Shown here: positions 14,761 to 21,853 of the stretch, piece by piece
Layout: each line of letters starts with the position of its first letter
Numbering within the stretch: position 1 is the stretch's first letter
Assembly: GCA_003555285.1 (NCBI GenBank)
Contig: PWGH01000298.1
Coordinates: forward strand, 1 to 23,818
Length of the DNA: 23,818 nt
DNA from: Thioalkalivibrio sp.
GTDB lineage: Bacteria > Pseudomonadota > Gammaproteobacteria > Ectothiorhodospirales > Ectothiorhodospiraceae
Direction: 5' to 3'
Program-made: the position numbers and the translations under genes
The notes under the pieces: generated by a model
What the model saw: only the letters and a program-made list of their open reading frames with translations
Databases searched by the model: none
Told to the model about the DNA's origin: nothing

Positions 14761-15180
14761 ATGCCCGCCCCCACGGACGTCATCCGCGCCGAGACCTTGA
14801 ATGCGCACCAGTACGCGGCTCTCGCCGAGCTGGCGCGGCGATACGATTGGCAACTCGTCGTCCTGTTCGGTTCCACGGCTCGCGGCGAGGTTGCAAGGGA
14901 CCTCGACGTGGCGGTCCAGCCCGCGGCGGTGCCGGATCTCTTTCTGCAGGGGCGCTGGTTCCGGGAGTTGGAAGAATTGTTCGTCCCCCAAACGCCGGAC
15001 CTCCTCGTGCTTAACGACGCGACTTCCCCGGTGGCGCGCTTCGAGATCTTCCGGGACGGCATTTGCCTGTACGAGGCAGCGCCCGGGACCTTTGATCGCG
15101 AGCAGGACCGTGCCTTCTTCCTGTACGCCGATACCCGGTGGCTTCGGCAAGGTGAGGGCGCGGTGGATCGCGATGCCTGA
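14761..15180 (+). CDS. mntA: MNT-domain antitoxin (MntA-like nucleotidyltransferase)
   Basis: A 139-residue minimal nucleotidyltransferase. The active-site loop LFGSTARGEVARDLDVAV has Gly37-Ser38 and the Asp47-x-Asp49 metal pair, then PDLLVLNDATSPVARFEIFRDGICLYE, the usual MNT C-terminal pattern (DlvdL..a.p...f.i...G..lye). In characterised MntA-HepT pairs this protein inactivates the toxin by AMPylating a tyrosine next to its RX4H motif. The spacing between GS and DxD is eight residues here, against about ten in characterised MntA proteins. The gene overlaps hepT by eight bases and lies upstream of it, the normal order for some pairs. Confidence 0.85.
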   Translation: MPAPTDVIRAETLNAHQYAALAELARRYDWQLVVLFGSTARGEVARDLDVAVQPAAVPDLFLQGRWFRELEELFVPQTPDLLVLNDATSPVARFEIFRDGICLYEAAPGTFDREQDRAFFLYADTRWLRQGEGAVDRDA

Positions 15181-15598
15181 TCGTTCGGAAGTCCTCGCCC
15201 GCAAACTGGCGATGCTGCATCGCTTCGTGCAGGATCTGGGCGCCTATGCCGGGTTGGATCATGCCGCGCGTCGCCGTGAACACTACGCCCTGGAGCGGCT
15301 CTTGCAGCTTCTTTGTGAGGCGGCCGCGGACATCGGCTTGCAGATCTTGCGTACAGGCGGCGACCGACTGGCCTCCAGCTACCGGGAGGTCTTCGTGACC
15401 CTCAGGGACCGGCACGGACTGTCGCCGGAGATGGCGGAACGCCTGATGGACGCCTGCGCGATGCGCAATGTACTGACCCACCTGTACGACACGATCGACC
15501 TGGATCGCGTTGTCGAGGCCATCGATCCCGCGCTCGATTTGTACGGTGCCTTTGCCCACTGGGCCGACCAGCAGAAGATGCAGCGGCCGACGCACTAG
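15173..15598 (+). CDS. hepT: HEPN-domain ribonuclease toxin (HepT-like, DUF86)
   Basis: A 141-residue all-helical protein. The catalytic motif RNVLTHLY (98-105) gives Arg98-x4-His103 followed by Tyr105 in HxY, the hallmark of HepT RNases and the target of MntA AMPylation. The N-terminal helices, with VLARKLAMLHRFVQDL and YALERLLQLLCEAAADIG, match the DUF86 pattern. The ATG at 15173 overlaps the mntA end by eight bases, so translation is coupled. The toxin cleaves RNA, tRNA in characterised cases. The module may serve plasmid or phage defence or simply addiction; the repeat-rich DNA that follows suggests an insertion-prone site. Confidence 0.88.
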   Translation: MPDRSEVLARKLAMLHRFVQDLGAYAGLDHAARRREHYALERLLQLLCEAAADIGLQILRTGGDRLASSYREVFVTLRDRHGLSPEMAERLMDACAMRNVLTHLYDTIDLDRVVEAIDPALDLYGAFAHWADQQKMQRPTH

Positions 15599-15671
15599 CC
15601 AGCCAGCTGTCTCAGCGCCTCCTGCATCCGATGTCGTGCATCCGCCGACAGTTCGCCGACAGTTTCACGAG

Positions 15672-15772
15672 ACCAGAAGAGGACACCTAGGCCCATGATG
15701 GTCTTGTAGGGTGGGCCAAGCGCAGTCTCGCAGCGGGCCCACCAGAAGAGGGCACCACGCCAATAATGGTCC
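15672..15772. repeat. Imperfect direct repeat flanking a palindromic element
   Basis: A segment starting ACCAGAAGAGG at 15672-15703 recurs at 15741-15772, both ending in ATGATGGTC or AATAATGGTC, with a 69-base offset. About 26 of 32 positions agree with one gap. The GTAGGGTGGGC repeat lies between the copies, suggesting insertion with duplication or an old local tandem duplication. Confidence 0.55.
15706..15743. repeat. AAGCGCAGC-family palindromic repeat
   Basis: GTAGGGTGGGCCAAGCGCAG then TCTCGCAGCGGGCCCACC form a palindrome with GGTGGGCC/GGCCCACC-like arms. It is about 107 bases after the hepT stop and is the longest of the four copies in the window. Confidence 0.6.
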
Positions 15773-15801
15773 CCCGGCGGCATGCGCTTGGGTAGCCCCC
15801 G

Positions 15802-15865
15802 AAACGGGGTCCGATTTTATGTCCGGGGACAGGGACAAACGGCGCAAGTAAACCTGACCCCGTTT
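15802..15865. repeat. 64-bp element with perfect 10-bp terminal inverted repeats
   Basis: AAACGGGGTC (15802-15811) and GACCCCGTTT (15856-15865) are perfect inverted repeats. The interior has TCCGATTTTATGTCCGGGGA and ACAGGGACAAAC, a composition I associate with flanks of REP-associated transposase elements. It abuts the 3' end of the zinc-ribbon gene. The hairpin CCCCG-AAA-CGGGG (15797-15809) overlaps its left arm. Confidence 0.55.
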
Positions 15866-15890
15866 AGGCGCGTTTAGGCGCGTTTAGGCG
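15861..15890. repeat. Three exact tandem 10-bp repeats at the end of the zinc-ribbon gene
   Basis: CGTTTAGGCG occurs three times in a row. On the minus strand the units encode the last residues (LNAPKRA) of the zinc-ribbon protein and provide its TAA stop. As the unit length is not divisible by three, copy-number change shifts the frame of the C-terminus. Confidence 0.8.
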
Positions 15891-16112
15891 CAGGCGGAGC
15901 GCTTCGGTGAAGGGGGTTTGATGCAGGCGCCGGGCTTGTTGGAGCGCGGCGTGGGCGGCGGCATGGTCGCCCTGGGCGAGGTGGAGCAGGGCGCGGCGCA
16001 GGTGCGTCTGCGCGGCGTGCTCGGTGGCGTGCAGCAGGCGCAGGTCCATGCCGCAGCGGCGGCACTCGGGGGCGCCGTCGACACGGGCGCGGCAGTTCGG
16101 GCAGCGCTCCAT
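15864..16112 (-). CDS. Small zinc-ribbon protein, last gene of the accessory Hsp70 operon
   Basis: An 82-residue protein starting MERCPNCRARVDGAPECRRCG, with Cys4, Cys7, Cys17 and Cys20 making a zinc ribbon. Two helices follow, HLRRALLHLAQGDHAAAHAAL and a second basic helix, which look like a single TPR-type hairpin. Its ATG shares its A with the hsp70 stop (TGATG), so it is translationally coupled and surely part of that operon. I do not recognise a named family; a client- or cofactor-binding role with the Hsp70 is inference. The end is formed by a triple 10-bp repeat, so the last seven residues may be recent. Confidence 0.75.
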   Translation of the reverse strand: MERCPNCRARVDGAPECRRCGMDLRLLHATEHAAQTHLRRALLHLAQGDHAAAHAALQQARRLHQTPFTEALRLRLNAPKRA

Positions 16113-17860
16113 CAGGTCTCGAGGTAGAAGATCAGATCGGACAGGGCCGCGGTGGCCGCTTCCAGCGCCGCGTCGTCCTCGGTGGCGAGCGCATCTCGCA
16201 CCGCCTCGATCCCGTTCACGAGATCCTCGGCATCCTCGGATCCGGCGCTGTCGAGCAGCCGTTCGGCCTTGTCGATCAGGGCGCGGGCTTTCACGGCCTC
16301 GCGCGCCGTCACCGCCTCGCGCGGATTCGCGTCGGCCGCAATCACTTCGCCTTCGAGCAACGCCTGGATGCGTCCGCGCGCGGCATCCATTTCGTCCTGC
16401 TCGAACCGGGCCGTGGCGTTCTGGATGGTGATGCGCTTCTCGAGGCCGGTACGTTTTTCCACCGACGACACGTGCAGGATGCCGTCGATGTCCAGCGAGA
16501 AGGTCGTGATGATGGTGTTGCCTGCGGGCACGTCGCTCAGCCCCTCGATGCGGAATTCGCCGATCCGGGTGTTGTTCAGCGCGTCCGGATCCTCGCCCTG
16601 GTAGACGTGGACCTCGATGATCGTCTGGCCGTCGTCAGCGGTATGAAAGGCGTCGCTCTTGGTCACCGGGATCGGCGTGTTCTTCCGGATCAGCGGGATG
16701 TAGGTGTACGGGTACAGGCGTCCGTTCAAGTCCGCAATCGCACTGGTGCCGAAGGTGTAGGGGGTCACGTCGAGCAGCACGCTCGAAATCGGCTGGCCGC
16801 CGATCACCGCGGCCTGGATCGCAGCACCGGTGGCCACGCACAGATCCGGGTCGAGTTCGCCGCGCGGCTGCAGGCCGAGGATCGCCTCCAGCCGGTTGCG
16901 GATCAATGGCGTGCGGGTGGCGCCGCCGACGAGCAGGATCTCGTCGAGATCGGATACCGTGAGCTTCGCGCCATCCAGCGCAATGTGCACTGCGTCGAGC
17001 GTCTCCGCGACCTCGGGCTCGATCATCTCTTCGTAGTCGAGCCGGCTGAGTTCGACACTCAGGTGCACCGGATTGCCGTCGCGTTCGCCGAGGTATTCTT
17101 CGTCGATCTGCGCGAAGGGGGCGTCCGACAGCCGGATCTTGGCCGTCTCCGCCGCCCGGGTCAGCCGCGCCAATGCCCGCCGATCTTCGGCCAGATCGAG
17201 CTGGTGGTCGCGCTTCAACCCCTCGAGCAGGTGGTCGAGAATGCGCGCGTCGAAGTCGTCGCCGCCCAGGTGATTGTTGCCGTGGCTCGCCAGCACCTCG
17301 ACCACGTTGTTTTCCACTCGGACCACCGAAACATCGAAGGTGCCGCCCCCGAGGTCGTAGACCAGCACGGTCTTCCGCTGCGGATGGTCGGTCTCGTAGG
17401 CGAGTGCGGCGGCGGTCGGCTCGTTGATGATTCGGGCCACGGTCAGGCCGGCCAGCTCGCCGGCGTCGCGGGTCGCCTGGCGCTGGGCATCGGAGAAGTA
17501 GGCCGGCACGGTGATCACGGCCTTCTGCACCGGCTCGCCGAGATGGGCCTCGGCGGCCCGCTTCAGCCGCGCGAGGATCAGCGCAGAGATTTCCTGCGGG
17601 CTGTATTCGCGCCCGCCGAGCGCCACCTTCACGTCCTCGCCCATGCGGCGCTTGATCGACTTGATGGTCCGCTCGGGATACAGCGCGTACTGGTTGCGCG
17701 CCGTCGCGCCGACCAGCAGCGCGCCGTCGTCGGCCAGGCCGACCACCGAGGGAAGCAGCGCCGCGCCGTCCACCGGGATCACCTCGACCCGGCCGTCGCG
17801 CACCACGGCGACCTCGGAGTTGGTGGTCCCCAGATCGATTCCGATGATCAATTCATGCAC
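16112..17860 (-). CDS. Accessory Hsp70-family chaperone (DnaK-like)
   Basis: A 582-residue Hsp70. The ATPase domain has GIDLGTTNS (7-15), INEPTAAALAY (145-155), VYDLGGGTFDVSVV (167-180) and LLVGGATRTPLIR (309-321). The linker VLLDVTPYTFG (361-371) leads to a substrate-binding domain ending in ..DIDGILHVSSVEKRTG.EKRITI. A short helical lid follows, ending FYLET with no DnaK-like disordered tail. It is about 55 residues shorter than DnaK and the third cysteine-free Hsp70 type rather than HscA. Together with a J-like and a GrpE-like gene it forms a dedicated chaperone set, distinct from the housekeeping dnaK locus, which normally has grpE and dnaJ of standard length. All catalytic motifs look intact. 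Confidence 0.92.
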   Translation of the reverse strand: MHELIIGIDLGTTNSEVAVVRDGRVEVIPVDGAALLPSVVGLADDGALLVGATARNQYALYPERTIKSIKRRMGEDVKVALGGREYSPQEISALILARLKRAAEAHLGEPVQKAVITVPAYFSDAQRQATRDAGELAGLTVARIINEPTAAALAYETDHPQRKTVLVYDLGGGTFDVSVVRVENNVVEVLASHGNNHLGGDDFDARILDHLLEGLKRDHQLDLAEDRRALARLTRAAETAKIRLSDAPFAQIDEEYLGERDGNPVHLSVELSRLDYEEMIEPEVAETLDAVHIALDGAKLTVSDLDEILLVGGATRTPLIRNRLEAILGLQPRGELDPDLCVATGAAIQAAVIGGQPISSVLLDVTPYTFGTSAIADLNGRLYPYTYIPLIRKNTPIPVTKSDAFHTADDGQTIIEVHVYQGEDPDALNNTRIGEFRIEGLSDVPAGNTIITTFSLDIDGILHVSSVEKRTGLEKRITIQNATARFEQDEMDAARGRIQALLEGEVIAADANPREAVTAREAVKARALIDKAERLLDSAGSEDAEDLVNGIEAVRDALATEDDAALEAATAALSDLIFYLET

Positions 17861-17884
17861 GTTCCGCGCTCCCCGTGTTCGTCA

Positions 17885-18631
17885 TTACGCTTTGTTCACC
17901 ACGACTTCCGCGATGCGCAGCAGCTGGCCGTCGCGCTGGAATCCGTTTTGGAGCACGCCGGTGACGACGCCGTCCGGCAGCGCGGGATCCTGCGTGGTTT
18001 CCACCGCGCGCATGGTGTGCGGATCGAAGGGCTGGTGCAAGGCCTCCAGCGGACGCACGCCGCGGCGCACCAGCACTTCGTCGAGGCGGCGCAGATTCAT
18101 CGTCATGCCCTGGGCCATGCCGCCGACGAACGCGCCCGCGCCACCGCGCCGCGCCAGCCAGCCTGGCGTGTAGCGGGCCGCCTGCTCGCTGCCGGCCAAC
18201 AGGCGGTCGTGCAAATCCAGCAGATCGAGCAGCAGGTCCTGTTCCGATTGGCGGCAGTCCGCGGTGGCACGTTCACGCTGGCGGCCCAGTTCCTCCTGCA
18301 ACCGCTGCGAACCCTCGCGCACGGTGTCGAACACCGCGCCGAACTGATCCAGTGCCGCCTTGACCTGACGCGACTCGACACGAACCTCGTTCTTCAGCGC
18401 CGCGAGTTCCGCCAGCAGCGTGAACAGGTCCGGGGCTTCGGGCTCGTCGTCGCCTTTCTTGTGCCCGGGGCCGGTCCCAGCCCCAGCCCCAGCTCCGGCC
18501 CCGCCTCCGGCTTCGGCCCCAGCCCCGACGGTGTCGATGTCCCGGTCGCCATTCGTGTCCACATCGGGTTCGTCGGCTTCGAGGTAAATCCGCAACTGCT
18601 CGAGCAACGCCTCGCGCGTGCTTGCATCCAT
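17885..18631 (-). CDS. GrpE-like nucleotide exchange factor of the accessory Hsp70
   Basis: A 248-residue protein. A long helix with coiled-coil character (about 70-145) is followed by a beta domain (about 190-248) that reads GVRPLEALHQPFDPHTMRAV, then GVVTGVLQNGF and LLRIAEVVVNK, equivalent to the GrpE consensus (FDP..HeAv, GtV..v.q.Gy, LRpA.V.V). GrpE dimers release ADP from Hsp70. Two features are unusual. An 18-residue Ala/Gly run (37-54), encoded by CCCCAG repeats near 18475-18530, lies before the helix. A Gly-rich loop (WLARRGGAGAFVGGMAQGM, 158-176) interrupts the normal region before the beta domain. The ATG shares its A with the stop of the J-like gene. Confidence 0.85.
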   Translation of the reverse strand: MDASTREALLEQLRIYLEADEPDVDTNGDRDIDTVGAGAEAGGGAGAGAGAGTGPGHKKGDDEPEAPDLFTLLAELAALKNEVRVESRQVKAALDQFGAVFDTVREGSQRLQEELGRQRERATADCRQSEQDLLLDLLDLHDRLLAGSEQAARYTPGWLARRGGAGAFVGGMAQGMTMNLRRLDEVLVRRGVRPLEALHQPFDPHTMRAVETTQDPALPDGVVTGVLQNGFQRDGQLLRIAEVVVNKA

Positions 18632-18924
18632 CAGGGCTTGCCCTGCAACAGAGCCTGGAAGACGTCGCGTCCGGGGCGCTCGGGGGTCTTCACCGGAAAG
18701 GCGCGATCCAGGACATCCCGTGGCTCCGGCAGCGCGCGGTCGAGGAGATCGTAGGCCAGTCGATCGCGTCGGGTGCGCAATGTCGTGTAGGCCTTTCGCC
18801 GCTCGTCGTAGGCCGCGGGATCGCGGTCTGGCGGGCAGCGCTTGATCGCGGCCAGAAAGGCCGCATGAATGGCGTCGTCGTCGGCGTCTTCAGAGACGCC
18901 CAGGATCAGGTAGGGGTCGCGCAT
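18631..18924 (-). CDS. J-like protein with PPD in place of HPD
   Basis: A 97-residue protein with an N-terminal J-like domain: YLILGVSEDADDDAIHAAFLAAIKR, then the loop, then AYTTLRTRRDRLAYDLL (helix III with the A-Y...L.....R..YD pattern). The HPD tripeptide that J proteins use to trigger Hsp70 ATP hydrolysis reads PPD (31-33). The C-terminal third is short and has no zinc fingers or client-binding domain. It may activate its partner by another mode, or act as a regulator. The ATG at 18924 lies within a tandem repeat array (see the array entry); the start is supported by the repeat having its copy of the TPR stop just upstream. It is coupled to the GrpE-like gene (TGATG). Confidence 0.82.
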   Translation of the reverse strand: MRDPYLILGVSEDADDDAIHAAFLAAIKRCPPDRDPAAYDERRKAYTTLRTRRDRLAYDLLDRALPEPRDVLDRAFPVKTPERPGRDVFQALLQGKP

Positions 18925-19137
18925 GAGTTAGAACCACTTCATCGGGTTGAGGTTGTCAAGGATTCGGTCGAGGTCGTCCACGGTCAGCGTCGCTTCCACG
19001 CGCTGGGATGGTCAAGAATCAGGGTAAGGTCGCGCATGATTTGGACCGCTTCATGGGTTGGGATGGTCAAGAATCAGGCAAGGTCAAGCATGATTCAGAA
19101 CAGCTTCAACTGGTCGGGATTGTCGTCGTCCGGACCG
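18899..19137 (-). repeat. Four-copy tandem array of the TPR/J-gene junction (about 56-bp period)
   Basis: On the minus strand, four start-like codons followed by similar sequence occur at 19091 (ATGCTTGACC), 19037 (ATGCGCGACCTTACC), 18981 (GTGGACGACCTCGAC) and 18924 (ATGCGCGACCCCTACC, the real J-gene start). The spacings are 54, 56 and 57 bases. Each unit also carries a version of the end of the upstream gene: DNPDQLKLF-stop at 19095 (real TPR end), DHPNP-stop, a degenerate copy, and DNLNPMKWF-stop at 18928. An open frame of 23 codons (18928-18999) remains in the last unit. The array is therefore a duplicated gene junction. Confidence 0.75.
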
Positions 19138-21608
19138 TCGGAATCGTCGGGCGGAGGCGCGGCCGATGCCTTTTTCCGCCCGCGTCCCGCTTGCGGCTTG
19201 GGCTTGGGCTTGGGAAGCGGCGGAGGCGAAGGCGGAAGATCCGAGCTGATTTCCTGCAGCATTCGCAGCACGGCATCGCGCCCCATCGTCTTCTCCATGT
19301 CACGGAGGTTCTCGCCGGCCGGGGTATTTTGAAGGGCATCGAGGAGCTCGCTCATGTCAGCCGGACTGAGGTTAAAGGGGATGCCCTCGTCGTCGTCCGG
19401 CAGCCCCATCGGCGCGGAGAACGGATCGGCGAACGGCGACGGTATCAGGTGCCGCAGCGCTTCCCTGATCCGCATCGCGGTTCGGGTGTCGCCCTGGTCT
19501 TCGGCCTGATCCAGCGCGTTTTCCAACCGATCGATGTCGGCATCGGTAATCGATCGAGCCAACGGATCAGCGAGTTTGGCCTGGAACGCAAACAGTACGA
19601 AGAGGGGATCGCCCCGCCACCGCTTGAGCGCGGCCTTGGCAAACTCGGCGCACAGCGCGAACTCGTCGGCCCGGTGCAGGGTTTCACACAGGGCCTCATA
19701 ACCCGCGCGATCGAGGTTCAATCGAACGGCCTTCTTCAGTACCGCGTGGAACGGCTGCACCGCAAGGGGGATGAATCCCGCCGGATTTTCCGCAGCCTCG
19801 CGCAGCAGGCGGGCGAAGCGCAGCAAACCCTCGAGGTCCAGCGGCGGGATCGGCGTCAACCCGGCCCGTTTCAACACATCGCGCGGCATCGAGCCGAGGG
19901 CTTCGGCCTCCAGGGCCAGCATGAACCGTCCGACCGCACCCGGTCCGGCATGCTCGCTGGCCGCGGCCAGGGCGGTGGCCTCGAGGGTTCCGGCTTCGAA
20001 GGCGAACAGGGCCTGCAGCAATTCGGTGCGCGTTCGATGCGCCGGCGCATCGGCCCACGCGAGGGCCTGCTCGAGTTCTTTCAGCGCGAGGTCGGGGCGT
20101 TCCTTTTTCCACTGCTTGCGCGCGTGAGCGACATGCGCCTGCCACAGGCTGTGTCGCACGCGCCGGTTGATCGGGTCTCGCAGCAGGATTTGCCGTGCCA
20201 GCCCGGCGGCCTTCTTGAACGCATCGCCGGCCAGCGCGACATCCAGAGCCTCGTTCAGCAGATCGGTATCCTCAGGCCAGTGTTTCTGGGCCATTGCGAG
20301 GATGCGCCGGGCCTCCTTCAGCCGCCCGTCGCCGCGGTACTGTTGGATCAGCAGCAGGTAGCCCGGCAGGTACTCCGGATCGAGTTCCAGACTGTGCTCG
20401 AGTTCTTCCTCGACCTCGAGGGCCACGAAATCCGCCAACAGCTTCAGCTCCATGGCCAGACGGCGTTGGAGCAACGCGATGCGCAGGGCATCATCGCTGC
20501 CGGACTTCGGCCACGCCTCGTTCGGGCCGCGAATCGCCCCGCACACCGTGCGCCAGGCATTGACCGTCGCCCAGGCATCGCCGTGTTCCTCGGTGCCCAA
20601 TGCCGTGATCAGGTACCAGTCGATCTCCAAAAACGCCGCGAAGACCGCCGGCGGCGGCTTGGGCGGCAGGCGCGACAGCAGCAGCGTCCGCATCTTGCGA
20701 CGCACCCAGGGTAGACCGAGGCGGCCGCGCAGGCGCTGCAGAACGCCGATCATCTGCAGCGGGTCCTTCGCGAGGGCGGCACCGGACAATTCCTGCCAGA
20801 GCCGCACGCGCTCCGGCGACCAGCCGCGCAGGGTCAGCGCGAAGGCTCGGGATTGCGCACCGGCGTGTCCGAGCGCCTCCAGGAAGGCCGGTTCCGGCAG
20901 CCGCGCAAGTCGCGCCGCCGCCGCAAGCGGCTCGAAGGGGGAATCCGCAGTCACGCGCCCCAGCAGCGTGTCGGCCGCGGCCGGATCGGCCGCCAGGGCC
21001 AGCAGGGCCTTCAGGATGGTGGCGAAGTCGCGGTACGGCGATCGAAACGAAATCGCACGCAGCGCCTGGGTTGCGGCGTCGTCCTGGCCTTCGCAATACG
21101 CCGCAAGTGCGGCACGGGCGGCGGGTCCATCGCGACGCACCGGGTCATCCGGGGGCAGGGCGTCCAGGCCGTCGCTGGTGGCCAGATACAAGGCCGCAAA
21201 CTGCGTCCGCAACACCCCGAGTTCGTCAGGAGCGCCCACTTCCACCAGCTGCTGATAGCCCGCCAGGGCCGGTGCAATCCGCCCGAGGCGAAACAGCAGC
21301 GCCAGGTGCAGCGGGTCGGGTGCGAGTCCCGGACGGACCTGACTCCGGTTCTCCCAGATCGTCAGGGCTTCGCGGTCCATGCCCTTGGCCTGCAGCTCCA
21401 GCGCGCGGCCACGGTAGGCGTCGATCAATCCCTGCTCGCAGCGCGACGGGTCGGCGTCGGTCTTCGCCAAGGTCTTGAACTGCGCGATCGCGTCGCGATG
21501 CTTGCCCGCAAGCAGCGCCTCGTTGGCCAGCCGCAGCAGGTCCTCCGGGGCGATCTTGGCCGGAACCGGGGAGGAAGGCGCCTTTTTCTTCTTTCGCTTG
21601 CTGGCCAC
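19095..21608 (-). CDS. Large TPR-repeat protein, first gene of the accessory Hsp70 operon
   Basis: An 837-residue protein from GTG 21608, whose N-terminus VASKRKKKKA is basic and typical of a true start; an in-frame TTG at 21659 would add 17 residues. TPR-like helix pairs are seen at about 15-90 and again in the middle (LLLIQQYRGDGRLKEARRIL, then LLNEALDVALAGDAFKKAAG). The rest is helical and unassigned. The C-terminal tail has a PPPLPKPKPKP stretch, an acidic DDSDGPDDD segment and ends QLKLF. TPR proteins often dock chaperones or clients, so it may be the client-recruiting scaffold of the Hsp70 set (inference). No signal peptide or membrane helix is visible. Confidence 0.8.
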   Translation of the reverse strand: MASKRKKKKAPSSPVPAKIAPEDLLRLANEALLAGKHRDAIAQFKTLAKTDADPSRCEQGLIDAYRGRALELQAKGMDREALTIWENRSQVRPGLAPDPLHLALLFRLGRIAPALAGYQQLVEVGAPDELGVLRTQFAALYLATSDGLDALPPDDPVRRDGPAARAALAAYCEGQDDAATQALRAISFRSPYRDFATILKALLALAADPAAADTLLGRVTADSPFEPLAAAARLARLPEPAFLEALGHAGAQSRAFALTLRGWSPERVRLWQELSGAALAKDPLQMIGVLQRLRGRLGLPWVRRKMRTLLLSRLPPKPPPAVFAAFLEIDWYLITALGTEEHGDAWATVNAWRTVCGAIRGPNEAWPKSGSDDALRIALLQRRLAMELKLLADFVALEVEEELEHSLELDPEYLPGYLLLIQQYRGDGRLKEARRILAMAQKHWPEDTDLLNEALDVALAGDAFKKAAGLARQILLRDPINRRVRHSLWQAHVAHARKQWKKERPDLALKELEQALAWADAPAHRTRTELLQALFAFEAGTLEATALAAASEHAGPGAVGRFMLALEAEALGSMPRDVLKRAGLTPIPPLDLEGLLRFARLLREAAENPAGFIPLAVQPFHAVLKKAVRLNLDRAGYEALCETLHRADEFALCAEFAKAALKRWRGDPLFVLFAFQAKLADPLARSITDADIDRLENALDQAEDQGDTRTAMRIREALRHLIPSPFADPFSAPMGLPDDDEGIPFNLSPADMSELLDALQNTPAGENLRDMEKTMGRDAVLRMLQEISSDLPPSPPPLPKPKPKPQAGRGRKKASAAPPPDDSDGPDDDNPDQLKLF

Positions 21609-21770
21609 GTCAGGTACCAGAGGGTTCGGGTGGAAGCGTTCGTTAAAGAGCCGCCACAAGGATCCGCGACGGCCATCCGTGACGAGTGCGCCAATCGTAT
21701 CAAATGGGATCGGTTTATTTTCCGATCACCGGCCTTAACCGCGAAATGGCCTACCGCCGGCGCCGCCCTC

Positions 21771-21800
21771 GTAGGGTGGGCCAAGCGCAGCGGGCCGACC
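21771..21800. repeat. AAGCGCAGC-family palindromic repeat
   Basis: GTAGGGTGGGCCAAGCGCAG followed by CGGGCCGACC, in the same orientation as the copies at 7958 and 15706. It lies in the 242-base gap between parE and the TPR gene. Apart from this element and the parE hairpin I see only the upstream region of the TPR gene here. Confidence 0.6.
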
Positions 21801-21818
21801 AGGGCCGGGCATGGTTCG

Positions 21819-21853
21819 TAGGTAGCGCCGCAGGGGATGGCTGCGGGCACCTA
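21819..21853 (-). terminator. Hairpin overlapping the parE stop codon
   Basis: TAGGT (21819-21823) and ACCTA (21849-21853) form the outer arms; CCGCAG and CTGCGG form an inner stem around GGGATGG. The parE stop (21853-21851) is in the outer arm. There is no T-tract, so termination is only a possibility. Confidence 0.3.

Noticed and set aside
13756..15204. A 482-codon methyltransferase starting at 15204
   Set aside because: The first 245 codons are antisense to mntA and intergenic DNA. A perfect ribosome site precedes the ATG at 14469, and the methyltransferase fold begins there.
15595..15783. A 62-codon minus-strand frame ending LSADARHRMQEALRQLAG
   Set aside because: It spans two repeat elements and overlaps the hepT end. 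The last 30 residues could be a remnant of a real gene, but no family is recognised and the N-terminal half is repeat sequence.
16472..18754. A 760-codon plus-strand frame across the Hsp70 and GrpE-like genes
   Set aside because: It is antisense to two well-supported chaperone genes and has no recognisable domain.
18928..18999. A short gene ending DNLNPMKWF upstream of the J-like gene
   Set aside because: It is best explained as one unit of the tandem junction array. The similarity of its LTVDDLDRIL to LTVSDLDEIL in the Hsp70 is short and may be chance.
21690..21740. A heat-shock (sigma-32) promoter for the TPR-Hsp70 operon
   Set aside because: On the minus strand TCCCATTT resembles the -10 element, but no CTTGAA-like -35 is at the right distance; the nearest GGAAA is too close.
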